A stretch of 64,000 bases of DNA, from NCBI RefSeq assembly GCF_003459505.1, contig NZ_QRWD01000004.1, positions 94,661 to 158,660 on the forward strand, read 5' to 3'. Below are positions 27,135 to 38,195 of this stretch, piece by piece. Numbering within the stretch: position 1 is the first letter of the stretch; each line of letters opens with the position of its first letter. The DNA is from Collinsella sp. AF20-14LB (GTDB lineage: Bacteria; Actinomycetota; Coriobacteriia; Coriobacteriales; Coriobacteriaceae). A program made the translations under genes and the position numbers. A model generated the notes under the pieces. It saw only the letters and a list, made by a program, of their open reading frames with translations. It did no database searches and was not told the DNA's origin.

Positions 27135-27178
27135 ATATGTTCCCTTCGACGGCGCAAAGTCTAGCACTCAAAGGGTAT

Positions 27179-27212
27179 GTTTCCGAACACTAAGACAAAA
27201 TTGTTCGGAAAC
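27179..27212 (-). promoter_or_regulatory. Operator-like inverted repeat upstream of larB
   Basis: GTTTCCGAACA (27179-27189) and TGTTCGGAAAC (27202-27212) are perfect reverse complements with 12 bases between them. On the minus strand the repeat covers the expected -35 of larB, with TAGACT as a candidate -10 nearer the gene. Fits a TetR dimer or dimer pair. Confidence 0.5.
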
Positions 27213-27248
27213 TATAGGACAGACTGATTCAATTGTTAGACGGATCGG

Positions 27249-27884
27249 CTAGTCACGCAGGATGATGTCCATGGCGAGCATCAGGTTGCGCTCGTCGATG
27301 GCAAACGGGGCGGCCTCGCGCGTCTTGGGCTTGGCGCAAAATGCGATGCCCGTGCCCGCGGCCTGAATCATGGGGATGTCGTTGGCGCCGTCGCCGATCG
27401 CGACGGTATGGGCCATGTCGACACCGCACTCGACTGCCCAGTCCAGCAGCTGAACGAGCTTGGACTCCTTGGTCACAATGTCTGCCGCCAGCTTGCCGGT
27501 GAGCTTGCCGTCCACGACCTCCAGACGATTGGCCAGGCAAAAATCGATGCCCGCAGCGGCCACGATCTTGTCGGCGACCTCGTGGAAGCCGCCGCTCACC
27601 ACGCCGACCTTCCAGCCCTTGCTGTGCGCCGAGCGCACAAGCTCCAACGCGCCGGAGGTAAATGACACGCGCTCAAAGGTGCGCTCGAACACGCTCTCGT
27701 CCAGGCCGGCGAGCAGCCCCACGCGCTCCTCGAGCGCCTGCTTAAAGTCAAGCTCGCCGCGCATGGCACGTTCGGTGATCTGTGCCACCTGCTCGCCCAC
27801 GCCGGCCTCTTCGCCCAACAGGTCGATGACCTCCTGGTTGATGAGCGTGGAGTCGATATCCATAACGATGAGGCGTGCAGTCAT
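27249..27884 (-). CDS. serB: Phosphoserine phosphatase SerB-like HAD hydrolase
   Basis: HAD-superfamily phosphatase of 211 residues, last step of serine synthesis. Motif I is MDIDSTLINQE (nucleophile Asp with the second Asp two positions on), motif II GVVSGGF, motif III lysine near VTKESK and motif IV GDGANDIPMIQAAGTGIAF. ATG 27884 follows GAAAGG on the minus strand; a longer frame begins 45 bases upstream. It has only the catalytic domain, without the N-terminal ACT-like part. It is divergent to aspS. Confidence 0.9.
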   Translation of the reverse strand: MTARLIVMDIDSTLINQEVIDLLGEEAGVGEQVAQITERAMRGELDFKQALEERVGLLAGLDESVFERTFERVSFTSGALELVRSAHSKGWKVGVVSGGFHEVADKIVAAAGIDFCLANRLEVVDGKLTGKLAADIVTKESKLVQLLDWAVECGVDMAHTVAIGDGANDIPMIQAAGTGIAFCAKPKTREAAPFAIDERNLMLAMDIILRD

Positions 27885-28048
27885 GGCGGGCCTTTCCGAG
27901 TGCTGTTTTATTGGGGCATATTGTCGCACGTGACGAGCGCGGGCGGGTGCCGCGGCGCGTCAATTGTTTCGTCTCCGTCAAGTCTTTGGGCAGGAGCCAC
28001 TTTTTCGCGGCACATCGACATAGGTGCGATAAGATAGAACGCCATGTC

Positions 28049-28129
28049 TGGCTGCGCGGTTTACGCAGGCTGGGCAAATCTGTACGACGCCGCCCGGAAC
28101 GACACGGGGCGGCACAGATCCATAAAGGA
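28049..28129 (+). promoter_or_regulatory. Folded leader of aspS
   Basis: Two stacked hairpins lie directly before the ribosome site AAAGGAGG: CTGCG/CGCAG (28052 onward) and a two-part stem ATCTGT/ACAGAT enclosing GCCGCCC/GGGCGGC (about 28078-28120). TAAGAT at 28030-28035 may be the -10. No T-box specifier or T-box sequence was recognised. Confidence 0.4.
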
Positions 28130-28140
28130 GGATCACTGGT

Positions 28141-29928
28141 ATGAGCCAGACCCGTCCCATCGACGAGCATTCCATGCACACCCGTACCTGCGGCGAGCTT
28201 CGCCGCGAGAACGTGGGCGAAGAGGTCACCCTCACCGGTTGGGTGAGCCGTCGCCGCGATCACGGCGGCCTTATTTTCTGCGACCTTCGCGACCGCGAGG
28301 GTATCACGCAGCTCACCTTCGACCCCGAGCACTCCGACGGCGACGCCTTTAAGATCGCCGAGACCATGCGTCCCGAGTGGCCCATCAAGATTCACGGCGT
28401 CGTGCGCGCCCGTGGCGAGGAGACCACCAACACCAAGCTCGCGACTGGCGAGATCGAGGTCCTGACCGACCACGCCGAGGTGCTCAACACGTCCGTCACC
28501 CCGCCGTTCCAGATCGAGGACGGCATCGAGACCAGCGAGGACACCCGCCTGCGCTATCGCTATTTGGACCTCCGTCGTCCCGAGATGATGGCCAACCTCA
28601 GGCTGCGCTCCGACTTTACCTTTGCCATTCGCGAGGCGCTGCACAACCGTGAGTTCATGGAGGTCGAGACGCCCTCCCTGTTCAAGTCTACGCCCGAGGG
28701 CGCCCGCGACTTCATCGTCCCCAGCCGCATCCAGCCGGGCAACTTCTACGCCCTGCCGCAGTCCCCGCAGCTCCTGAAGCAGCTGCTCATGGTCGGTGGC
28801 GTCGAGCGCTACTACCAGGTTGCCAAGTGCTTCCGCGACGAGGACCTGCGCGCCGACCGTCAGCCCGAGTTCACCCAGGTCGATATCGAGATGTCCTTCG
28901 TGGACCAGAACGACGTTATGAGCGCCCTCGAAGAGGTTCTTGCCGATGCCTTCGGCCGCATGGGTGTCGAGATGCCCACGCCGCTGCGTCGCATGGACTA
29001 CTGGGAGGCCATGGACACCTATGGCTCCGACAAGCCCGATACCCGCTATGGCATGCACCTGGTCGACCTGACCGACATCTTCGCCAACTCCAAGTTCAAG
29101 GTCTTTGCGACTGCCGCGAACGAGGAGGGCTCTGTCGTCAAGGCCATCAACGCCAAGGGCGCCGGTGCCTGGGCTCGCGCCAAGATCGACAAGCTCGCCG
29201 GCGTTGCCTCCACGTTTGGCGCCAAGGGCCTTGCCTGGATCGCCTTCCGCGAGGACGGCTCCATCAACAGCCCCATCGTCAAGTTCTTCTCGGACGAGGA
29301 GATGGCTGCCCTGCGCGAGCGCATGGACGTCGAGCCCGGCGACCTTGTGATGTTCGCCGCCGGCCCGCGCCTGCTCTCCGACGAGATCCTGGGCGGCATG
29401 CGTTCCCACATGGCCAATGCGCTCGAGGTCAAGCGCGAGGGCCACGACTTCCTGTGGGTCATCAACTTCCCGCTGTTCCACTGGGACGAGGATCGCAAGG
29501 CCTATGCTGCCGAGCACCAGCCCTTTACCCTGCCGACCGAGACCGACATCGCCAAGATCGAGGCCGACCCGCTGGCAGCCGGTTCCTGCACCTACGACTT
29601 TGTCATGGACGGCTTTGAGGCCGGCGGCGGCGGTATGCGTATCCACAACGCCGAAATGCAGATGTCCATGCTCAAGCTCCTGGGCTTTACCGAGGAGCGC
29701 GCCGAGTCGCAGTTCGGCTTCCTCATGGAGGCTCTCAAGTTTGGTGCGCCCCCGATGGGCGGCTTCGCCCTGGGCCTGGACCGCGTGTGCATGCTGCTCA
29801 CCGGCTCCGACTCCATCCGCGACGTCATGGCGTTCCCCAAGACGGCCAGCGGCTCCGACCTCATGTCGGGCGCCCCGAGTGCCGTTTCCGGCGCCCAGCT
29901 CAAGGACGTCAGCCTGCGCTTGATGTAG
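28141..29928 (+). CDS. aspS: Aspartate--tRNA ligase
   Basis: Class IIb aminoacyl-tRNA synthetase of 595 residues. The N-terminal OB-fold anticodon-binding domain (VTLTGWVSRRRDHGGLIFCDLRD), motif 1 around RFRYLDLRRPEMM-like sequence, the flipping loop SPQSPQLLKQ, motif 2 YYQVAKCFRDEDLRADRQPEF and motif 3 GAPPMGGFALGLDRVCMLL are all present, along with the bacterial GAD insertion. Strong site AAAGGAGG. The bacterial length and the GAD insertion are usual. Whether it is discriminating or also charges tRNA-Asn cannot be told without knowing if gatCAB is in the genome. Confidence 0.96.
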   Translation: MSQTRPIDEHSMHTRTCGELRRENVGEEVTLTGWVSRRRDHGGLIFCDLRDREGITQLTFDPEHSDGDAFKIAETMRPEWPIKIHGVVRARGEETTNTKLATGEIEVLTDHAEVLNTSVTPPFQIEDGIETSEDTRLRYRYLDLRRPEMMANLRLRSDFTFAIREALHNREFMEVETPSLFKSTPEGARDFIVPSRIQPGNFYALPQSPQLLKQLLMVGGVERYYQVAKCFRDEDLRADRQPEFTQVDIEMSFVDQNDVMSALEEVLADAFGRMGVEMPTPLRRMDYWEAMDTYGSDKPDTRYGMHLVDLTDIFANSKFKVFATAANEEGSVVKAINAKGAGAWARAKIDKLAGVASTFGAKGLAWIAFREDGSINSPIVKFFSDEEMAALRERMDVEPGDLVMFAAGPRLLSDEILGGMRSHMANALEVKREGHDFLWVINFPLFHWDEDRKAYAAEHQPFTLPTETDIAKIEADPLAAGSCTYDFVMDGFEAGGGGMRIHNAEMQMSMLKLLGFTEERAESQFGFLMEALKFGAPPMGGFALGLDRVCMLLTGSDSIRDVMAFPKTASGSDLMSGAPSAVSGAQLKDVSLRLM

Positions 29929-29951
29929 GCAAGCGGCTACATATTGCCCGC

Positions 29952-29986
29952 AACGAGGGAAGGACGCGTGCCTTCCCTCGTTTTTT
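29952..29986 (+). terminator. Terminator after aspS
   Basis: AACGAGGGAAGG (29952-29963) pairs perfectly with CCTTCCCTCGTT (29971-29982), then TTTT. Strong intrinsic terminator. Confidence 0.85.
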
Positions 29987-30024
29987 ATGCGCCGAGATTG
30001 TGAGGGCATGGGATGACCGGGCGT

Positions 30025-30227
30025 CGCGGAAAGTGCGTCCCGGAATCTGCGTCCAGAACGGGTCGCGCTTTCCCAAAGGGGGTCCTCTGGGAAAGCGCGA
30101 CCCAGAATTCGGCAAAATAATGGGACACAGTTTCCGGTTGAGCTGTCTAACGGAAACTGTGCCCCAGAATGAGCGCTCAAAACGGGCCGGGCTTTCCACA
30201 GCAACTGTCTGGCGGAAAGCCCGGCCC
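30025..30227. repeat. Array of three long hairpins plus a half copy
   Basis: Hairpins at 30060-30103 (15 perfect pairs, loop 14), 30122-30165 (15 pairs with one mismatch, loop 14) and 30184-30227 (14 perfect pairs, loop 16). Stems differ, but every right arm has the form GGAAA-variable-CCC followed by AGAAT or AGTTT; a lone right arm occurs at about 30028-30056. The array fills the gap between the convergent aspS and lacI genes and holds no gene. Confidence 0.75.
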
Positions 30228-30233
30228 AGTTTC

Positions 30234-31250
30234 CTACAGCGAGTCTCTCTGAACGAGCTGCATGTGCATGACGGTGGTGGTGGGCTCGGCACCCTTGATC
30301 ATGTCGAGCGCAATGTTGGCGGCCATGTGGCCTTCTTCGCGCAGGGGCTGGCGGACGGTCGTGAGTGCGGGGACGCAGCGCGTCGCAATCTCGTGATCGT
30401 CGAAGCCGACGACAGAAACTTCCGCCGGAACAGATAGGCCTGCCTCGTTGAGTGCGGTGATGACGCCAGCCGCGATACGGTCCGATCCGCAGAGCACGCC
30501 ATCGAAAGCAATCTTGCGCGCGAGGATCTGGCGCATGGCCTGATAGCCGTCTCCGCTGTTCCAGCCGGTATAGATAACGTTTGCGTCTGGGAGGTCTTCG
30601 CCCAAGACGGCGCGGTAGCCGCGCAGGCGGTCGACAACAGCGGGGTTGTCTTGCGGTCCCAACACGGCGACGATATCTTTGCGCCCGCGCTCCTTCATGG
30701 CGTGTGCCGCAAAGCGTCCGCCCTCTTCGTCGTCAGAGTAGACCGTCGAGAACACATCGCGATAGGGGTGGCCCTCGAGCTGGCCGCACAACACGGTGGG
30801 TACGCCCAGCTCGCGCAGCACCTCGAGCAGCTCGCTGCCCTTGTAGGGGGAGACGTCGATCACGGCGTCGAACGAGCGGCGCTCAAAGTGCTCGCGTGCG
30901 CGGTTGCGCTCATGCGTAGAAGACGCCTGCAAGATAACGGGCAGATAGGACGACTCCGACAGTTCCTCGGTAATACCGCTCAAAAACTCGCTATAGGTGG
31001 GGTCGCTGAAGAGTTCACTCAGGGGCTCGGTCACGAGCACGGCGATGATTTCCGTGCGCCCGACAGCGAGCGCTCGGCCACGGGCATTGGGGACAAAATT
31101 GACTTTCTTGGCCGCCGCACGGACGCGCTTTTTGGTTTCCTCGCTAATGCGGGGCGAATCGTTGAGGGCGCGCGATGCCGTGGAGCGCGACACGCCGGCA
31201 GCTGCGGCAACCTCGGCAAGCGTAGGTGCGGTGCGAACTGGTTGGGTCAT
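30234..31250 (-). CDS. LacI-family regulator of the beta-galactosidase genes
   Basis: Repressor of 338 residues. The N-terminal helix-turn-helix (TLAEVAAAAGVSRSTASRALND) and hinge are typical of LacI/GalR, followed by a periplasmic-binding-protein-like sugar domain (about 65-338). It is divergent to lacZ, and three copies of ACAACCGGTTGCAC lie between the genes, so it very likely represses lacZ-ebgC and is relieved by a beta-galactoside. GGAGA precedes the ATG. Confidence 0.88.
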   Translation of the reverse strand: MTQPVRTAPTLAEVAAAAGVSRSTASRALNDSPRISEETKKRVRAAAKKVNFVPNARGRALAVGRTEIIAVLVTEPLSELFSDPTYSEFLSGITEELSESSYLPVILQASSTHERNRAREHFERRSFDAVIDVSPYKGSELLEVLRELGVPTVLCGQLEGHPYRDVFSTVYSDDEEGGRFAAHAMKERGRKDIVAVLGPQDNPAVVDRLRGYRAVLGEDLPDANVIYTGWNSGDGYQAMRQILARKIAFDGVLCGSDRIAAGVITALNEAGLSVPAEVSVVGFDDHEIATRCVPALTTVRQPLREEGHMAANIALDMIKGAEPTTTVMHMQLVQRDSL

Positions 31251-31490
31251 GGCGTCTCCTGGAAAATGCGGTCGATGTTGTCACTGATACGGGCTGGTGC
31301 GGATACAGCTTACTATAGTGCACCTGAACAGCGTTCATGATATCCGGTGACAGGTGTCGTTTTGCAACCAAGCCGCAATCGAATACGTCTCGTGTGGGTG
31401 AGATATCAGCGGGCGTGGCGGTTGCCTACGAGCTTAAGAACGATGTTTTGCGCTGAGTTTCGATACTCAGGGTGACATAAGTGTCGCAGC

Positions 31491-31594
31491 TGTACAACCG
31501 GTTGCACCGTTAATCCGACCAAATCGACCGTTCAGCGGACAACCGGTTGCACAATTTTTTGCATCGCCCGTAAGATAAGGACAACCGGTTGCAC
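31491..31594 (+). promoter_or_regulatory. lacZ promoter with three LacI-type operators
   Basis: Three operators share AACCGGTTGCAC: 31491-31508, 31537-31552 and 31579-31594. Their centres are 45 and 42 bases apart, close to four helical turns each. TTGCAC (31547-31552), which is the end of operator 2, and TAAGAT (31571-31576) form a promoter with 18-base spacing; operator 3 covers the expected start of transcription. Repression by LacI binding across promoter and start, with looping to operator 1, is inferred. Confidence 0.75.
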
Positions 31595-31611
31595 AAGAAT
31601 CACTACGATGA

Positions 31612-34635
<3,024 letters not shown>

Positions 34636-34638
34636 GTC

Positions 34639-35094
34639 ATGCATGTCTTTAACTCGCGCGCCGATTTCGACGCTCAGATGAAGTCCGTCAAGAAGTGGAT
34701 GCGCACCGGTCAGGCGCTCGATGGCGTTGCCGACCTGCAGCACGACGTGGCTTACTCCATCGGCGACTCGTTGGTGTACTGGTGGGTCTATGCCCGCGAG
34801 GCCGCTACCGCCGATCTGGTCGGTCACCGTCGCTACCATGCCGTGCTCGCTCCGCTCGACGGCGACCTGACCGTCGAGGTGGCTTCCAAGGCGGATCTTA
34901 CCTGCACGCGCACTTACAGCGATATCGACGATCGCGAGCGCTTTGAGGGTATGGGGGAGACCGTGACGATTCCCGCCGGCGGCGTTGCCGTCGTCGAAAT
35001 TGACGAGGCCTACCGTGTCGTGGCCGATGTCGCGGATTCCCGCGTCGTGGTACTGCACGTGACGGTTGAAGGTTATTCCTTCCCCAACAAGTAG
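34639..35094 (+). CDS. ebgC: YhcH/YjgK/YiaL-family protein, EbgC-like beta subunit
   Basis: Small cupin-fold protein of 151 residues of the DUF386 type. Its place 3 bases after the GH2 beta-galactosidase, overlapping the translation unit, matches ebgC, the beta subunit needed for full activity of the Ebg enzyme. Visible cupin-like features include GHRRYHAVLAPLDGD and a late VVVLHVTVEGYSFPNK. An alternative is an independent sugar mutarotase or anomerase role as proposed for YiaL/NanQ proteins. Confidence 0.8.
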   Translation: MHVFNSRADFDAQMKSVKKWMRTGQALDGVADLQHDVAYSIGDSLVYWWVYAREAATADLVGHRRYHAVLAPLDGDLTVEVASKADLTCTRTYSDIDDRERFEGMGETVTIPAGGVAVVEIDEAYRVVADVADSRVVVLHVTVEGYSFPNK

Positions 35095-35125
35095 TATTCG
35101 TCCGTTTGGGCGTTTGCTTAGCGCC

Positions 35126-35215
35126 GTTAAGGGGGATGGCTTTGTTGACTCCCTTTTCCCCATTCCCCTTAGCAGGTGCGCCGTCCACGATTGCGCTTGC
35201 AGTCCGGACGGTTTT
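35126..35215 (+). repeat. Two hairpins between ebgC and the permease gene
   Basis: TAAGGGGGATGG (35128-35139) pairs with CCATTCCCCTTA (35160-35171); then CCGTCC (35181-35186) pairs with GGACGG (35206-35211) before TTTTAG. The second may end transcription between the beta-galactosidase genes and the permease. Confidence 0.5.
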
Positions 35216-35235
35216 AGATGAGATATAACGGATGA

Positions 35236-36711
<1,476 letters not shown>

Positions 36712-36759
36712 CGGCTAGGATTAATCTGCGGCTGTGGAATAAATCGATTCCCTTTCCTA

Positions 36760-36796
36760 AGGAGGGGCCTTACGAGGCCCCTCCTTTTGTGTTTTG
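36760..36796 (+). terminator. Terminator after the APC permease
   Basis: AAGGAGGGGCC (36760-36770) and GGCCCCTCCTT (36777-36787) pair perfectly; TTGTGTTTT follows. Confidence 0.85.
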
Positions 36797-36820
36797 GGAC
36801 ATGGTTTTGGACCCCGTGGT

Positions 36821-37030
36821 CAAAAAATGCCAAATATGAGTACTGTTGCAAAAGAGGTGTCATATTTTTCGGCCCGTTCTGAGCGAAAATGGGCTCAAAA
36901 TCAATTTATCTAACCCCCTTTAAAGGGCGTTTGACGGCTTTCAACCTCTTCGAATCGCTCAAAGTAGGCACTTTGCTCTCGATTTTGCTGCTACTAAATT
37001 GGTGACAGTACTCATATTTGCCACTTTTTG
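36821..37030. mobile_element. MITE-like element, about 210 bp
   Basis: The left end (CAAAAAATGCCAAATATGAG at 36821) and the right end (reverse complement CAAAAAGTGGCAAATATGAG, from 37030) are inverted repeats of about 25 bases that continue with TACTGT. The interior is AT-richer than the genes and codes for nothing recognisable. No clear target-site duplication was seen. It fills most of the gene-free interval 36712-37132. Confidence 0.6.
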
Positions 37031-37132
37031 CCCACGAGGTGTTCAGAGGAGCTCTCGACAAGCATCTAACGCTACAATAACTACCACGTGGCTGGGTTTG
37101 CCGGCCGAATGTGCGATGCCGCGGGAGGGGAC

Positions 37133-37381
37133 ATGGTCGAGTTTACAAAGACGATTAAAGATCCGTTGGGACTGCATGCCCGCCCGGTTGCGCTGCTTTA
37201 CGACATCATTGCCAAGCATCGTAGCAACGTATCGGTCAGTATCGGCGATCGCCATACCGACGGCCGCGATGTAATGGGGCTCATGGCTCTCTACGGCGAG
37301 TGCGGCGAGGACATCATCTTCCGCGTTTCGGGCGTAGACGAGGCTTCCTGCGTCACGTCGATCAGAAACCTCTCGCTCTAA
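37133..37381 (+). CDS. HPr-family phosphocarrier with Asp at position 46
   Basis: Small protein of 82 residues of the HPr type, which passes phosphate from enzyme I to PTS permeases. The phospho-histidine is in place (GLHARPVALL, H15). The regulatory serine of Gram-positive HPr (Ser46, context KSIMGVMSL) is replaced by Asp46 (RDVMGLMAL). ATG 37133 follows GGGAGGGG. It stands alone between a MITE-like element and a terminator, without ptsI. It may be the general HPr or a dedicated one; the Asp would act like permanently phosphorylated Ser46 or remove HPr kinase control. Confidence 0.88.
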   Translation: MVEFTKTIKDPLGLHARPVALLYDIIAKHRSNVSVSIGDRHTDGRDVMGLMALYGECGEDIIFRVSGVDEASCVTSIRNLSL

Positions 37382-37390
37382 GCATGACAG

Positions 37391-37426
37391 GGCGCGGCAA
37401 AGGACAGCTCTTTGCCGCGCCTTTTT
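37391..37426 (+). terminator. Terminator after the HPr gene
   Basis: GGCGCGGCAAAG (37391-37402) and CTTTGCCGCGCC (37410-37421) pair perfectly, followed by TTTTTG. Confidence 0.88.
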
Positions 37427-37473
37427 GTTTCGTATAGGAAACTTTTTCGGAATCTAAATGGGGACCCTTTCCA

Positions 37474-37527
37474 AAAAGTTAACCACGTGCTAGTTTACTA
37501 AAGCGAACATAGATGTGGTTAACTTTT
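37474..37527 (+). promoter_or_regulatory. Inverted repeat upstream of feoA
   Basis: AAAAGTTAACCAC (37474-37486) and GTGGTTAACTTTT (37515-37527) are exact reverse complements 28 bases apart. Each arm holds the palindrome GTTAAC. The left arm is also part of a further pairing AACTTTTT (37440 area) with AAAAAGTT. A DtxR/IdeR-type iron operator is possible, but the match is only partial. Confidence 0.4.
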
Positions 37528-37569
37528 ACCGCGTCGATGTTGAGGACGAACTGACGTTAGGAGCCACTC

Positions 37570-37812
37570 ATGTCTTGCGGACCGCAGATGCCGGCAATGC
37601 CGCTTTCGATGGTAAAAGCGGGCGAAACCGTGCGCGTGTCTCGTGTAAAGGGCAATGAGGATATGAAGCACCACCTCAAGGACCTCGGCTTTGTCGAGGG
37701 CAGCGAAATTCACGTGGTGAGCTCGAGTGGCGCCAATATCATCGTCACGGTGCTGGGCGCACGCTTTGGTATCGATTCCAAGGTTGCCATGCACATCATG
37801 ACCGTCAGTTAG
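37570..37812 (+). CDS. feoA: FeoA-domain protein (first copy)
   Basis: SH3-like FeoA protein of 80 residues, a cytosolic partner of the FeoB iron transporter. The fold is marked by GETVRVSRVKGNEDMKHHLKDLGF, VEGSEIHVV and VLGARFGIDSKVAMHIMT. The N-terminus has an extra CGPQMPAMPLS stretch with one Cys. GTTAGGAG precedes the ATG. It is followed by a second FeoA and FeoB in the same direction. Confidence 0.9.
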   Translation: MSCGPQMPAMPLSMVKAGETVRVSRVKGNEDMKHHLKDLGFVEGSEIHVVSSSGANIIVTVLGARFGIDSKVAMHIMTVS

Positions 37813-37850
37813 TCCGCAGCATTTAAAAAAACCGAAAGGGGGACAAGTAA

Positions 37851-38072
37851 ATGAAGACGTTGGGTGACGTTAAGGTGGGCGAGAGCTCCACCATCGTCAA
37901 GCTTCACGGTGAGGGTGCGCTTCGCCGCCACCTTATGGACCTGGGGCTCATCAAGGGCACTTCGTTCAAGGTCGTAAAGGTTGCACCGCTCGGAGATCCG
38001 GTCGAGATCAACGTGCGTGGCTACGAGCTCTCCATCCGCAAGGAGGAGGCTGCCGTCGTCGAGGTCCAGTAA
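37851..38072 (+). CDS. feoA: FeoA-domain protein (second copy)
   Basis: SH3-like protein of 73 residues, second FeoA of the locus. Key parts are LRRHLMDLGLIKGTSFKVVKVAPLGDPVEI and VRGYELSIRKEEA, the usual FeoA pattern. AAAGGGGGA is ahead of ATG 37851. It lies 38 bases after the first copy and 123 bases before feoB. The two copies differ strongly, so they are not a recent duplication. Confidence 0.92.
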   Translation: MKTLGDVKVGESSTIVKLHGEGALRRHLMDLGLIKGTSFKVVKVAPLGDPVEINVRGYELSIRKEEAAVVEVQ

Positions 38073-38100
38073 AGGCCGGCGGCACATATTTCTGCAGATA

Positions 38101-38120
38101 AAGTTAGGTTTTTCTAACTT
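38101..38120 (+). promoter_or_regulatory. Possible iron-responsive site before feoB
   Basis: AAGTTAG (38101-38107) and CTAACTT (38114-38120) are reverse complements 6 bases apart. AAGTTAGGTT recalls half of the DtxR/IdeR consensus TTAGGTTAGSCTAACCTAA. It could allow feoB its own iron-controlled promoter. Confidence 0.4.
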
Positions 38121-38195
38121 AATGCAGCATCTTTGAAGCACATTATCCAGCCTGCGCGGAGAAAGCAGCGCGGGCACACAAGGAAGAAGGATTGA

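Noticed and set aside
28049..28140. T-box riboswitch before aspS
   Set aside because: GGGGCGGCACAG only distantly resembles the T-box sequence and no specifier loop or antiterminator is visible.
27748..30204. Long minus-strand frame opposite aspS (818 codons)
   Set aside because: Covers aspS, the serB start and the intergenic hairpins; no recognisable domain, so it is a shadow.
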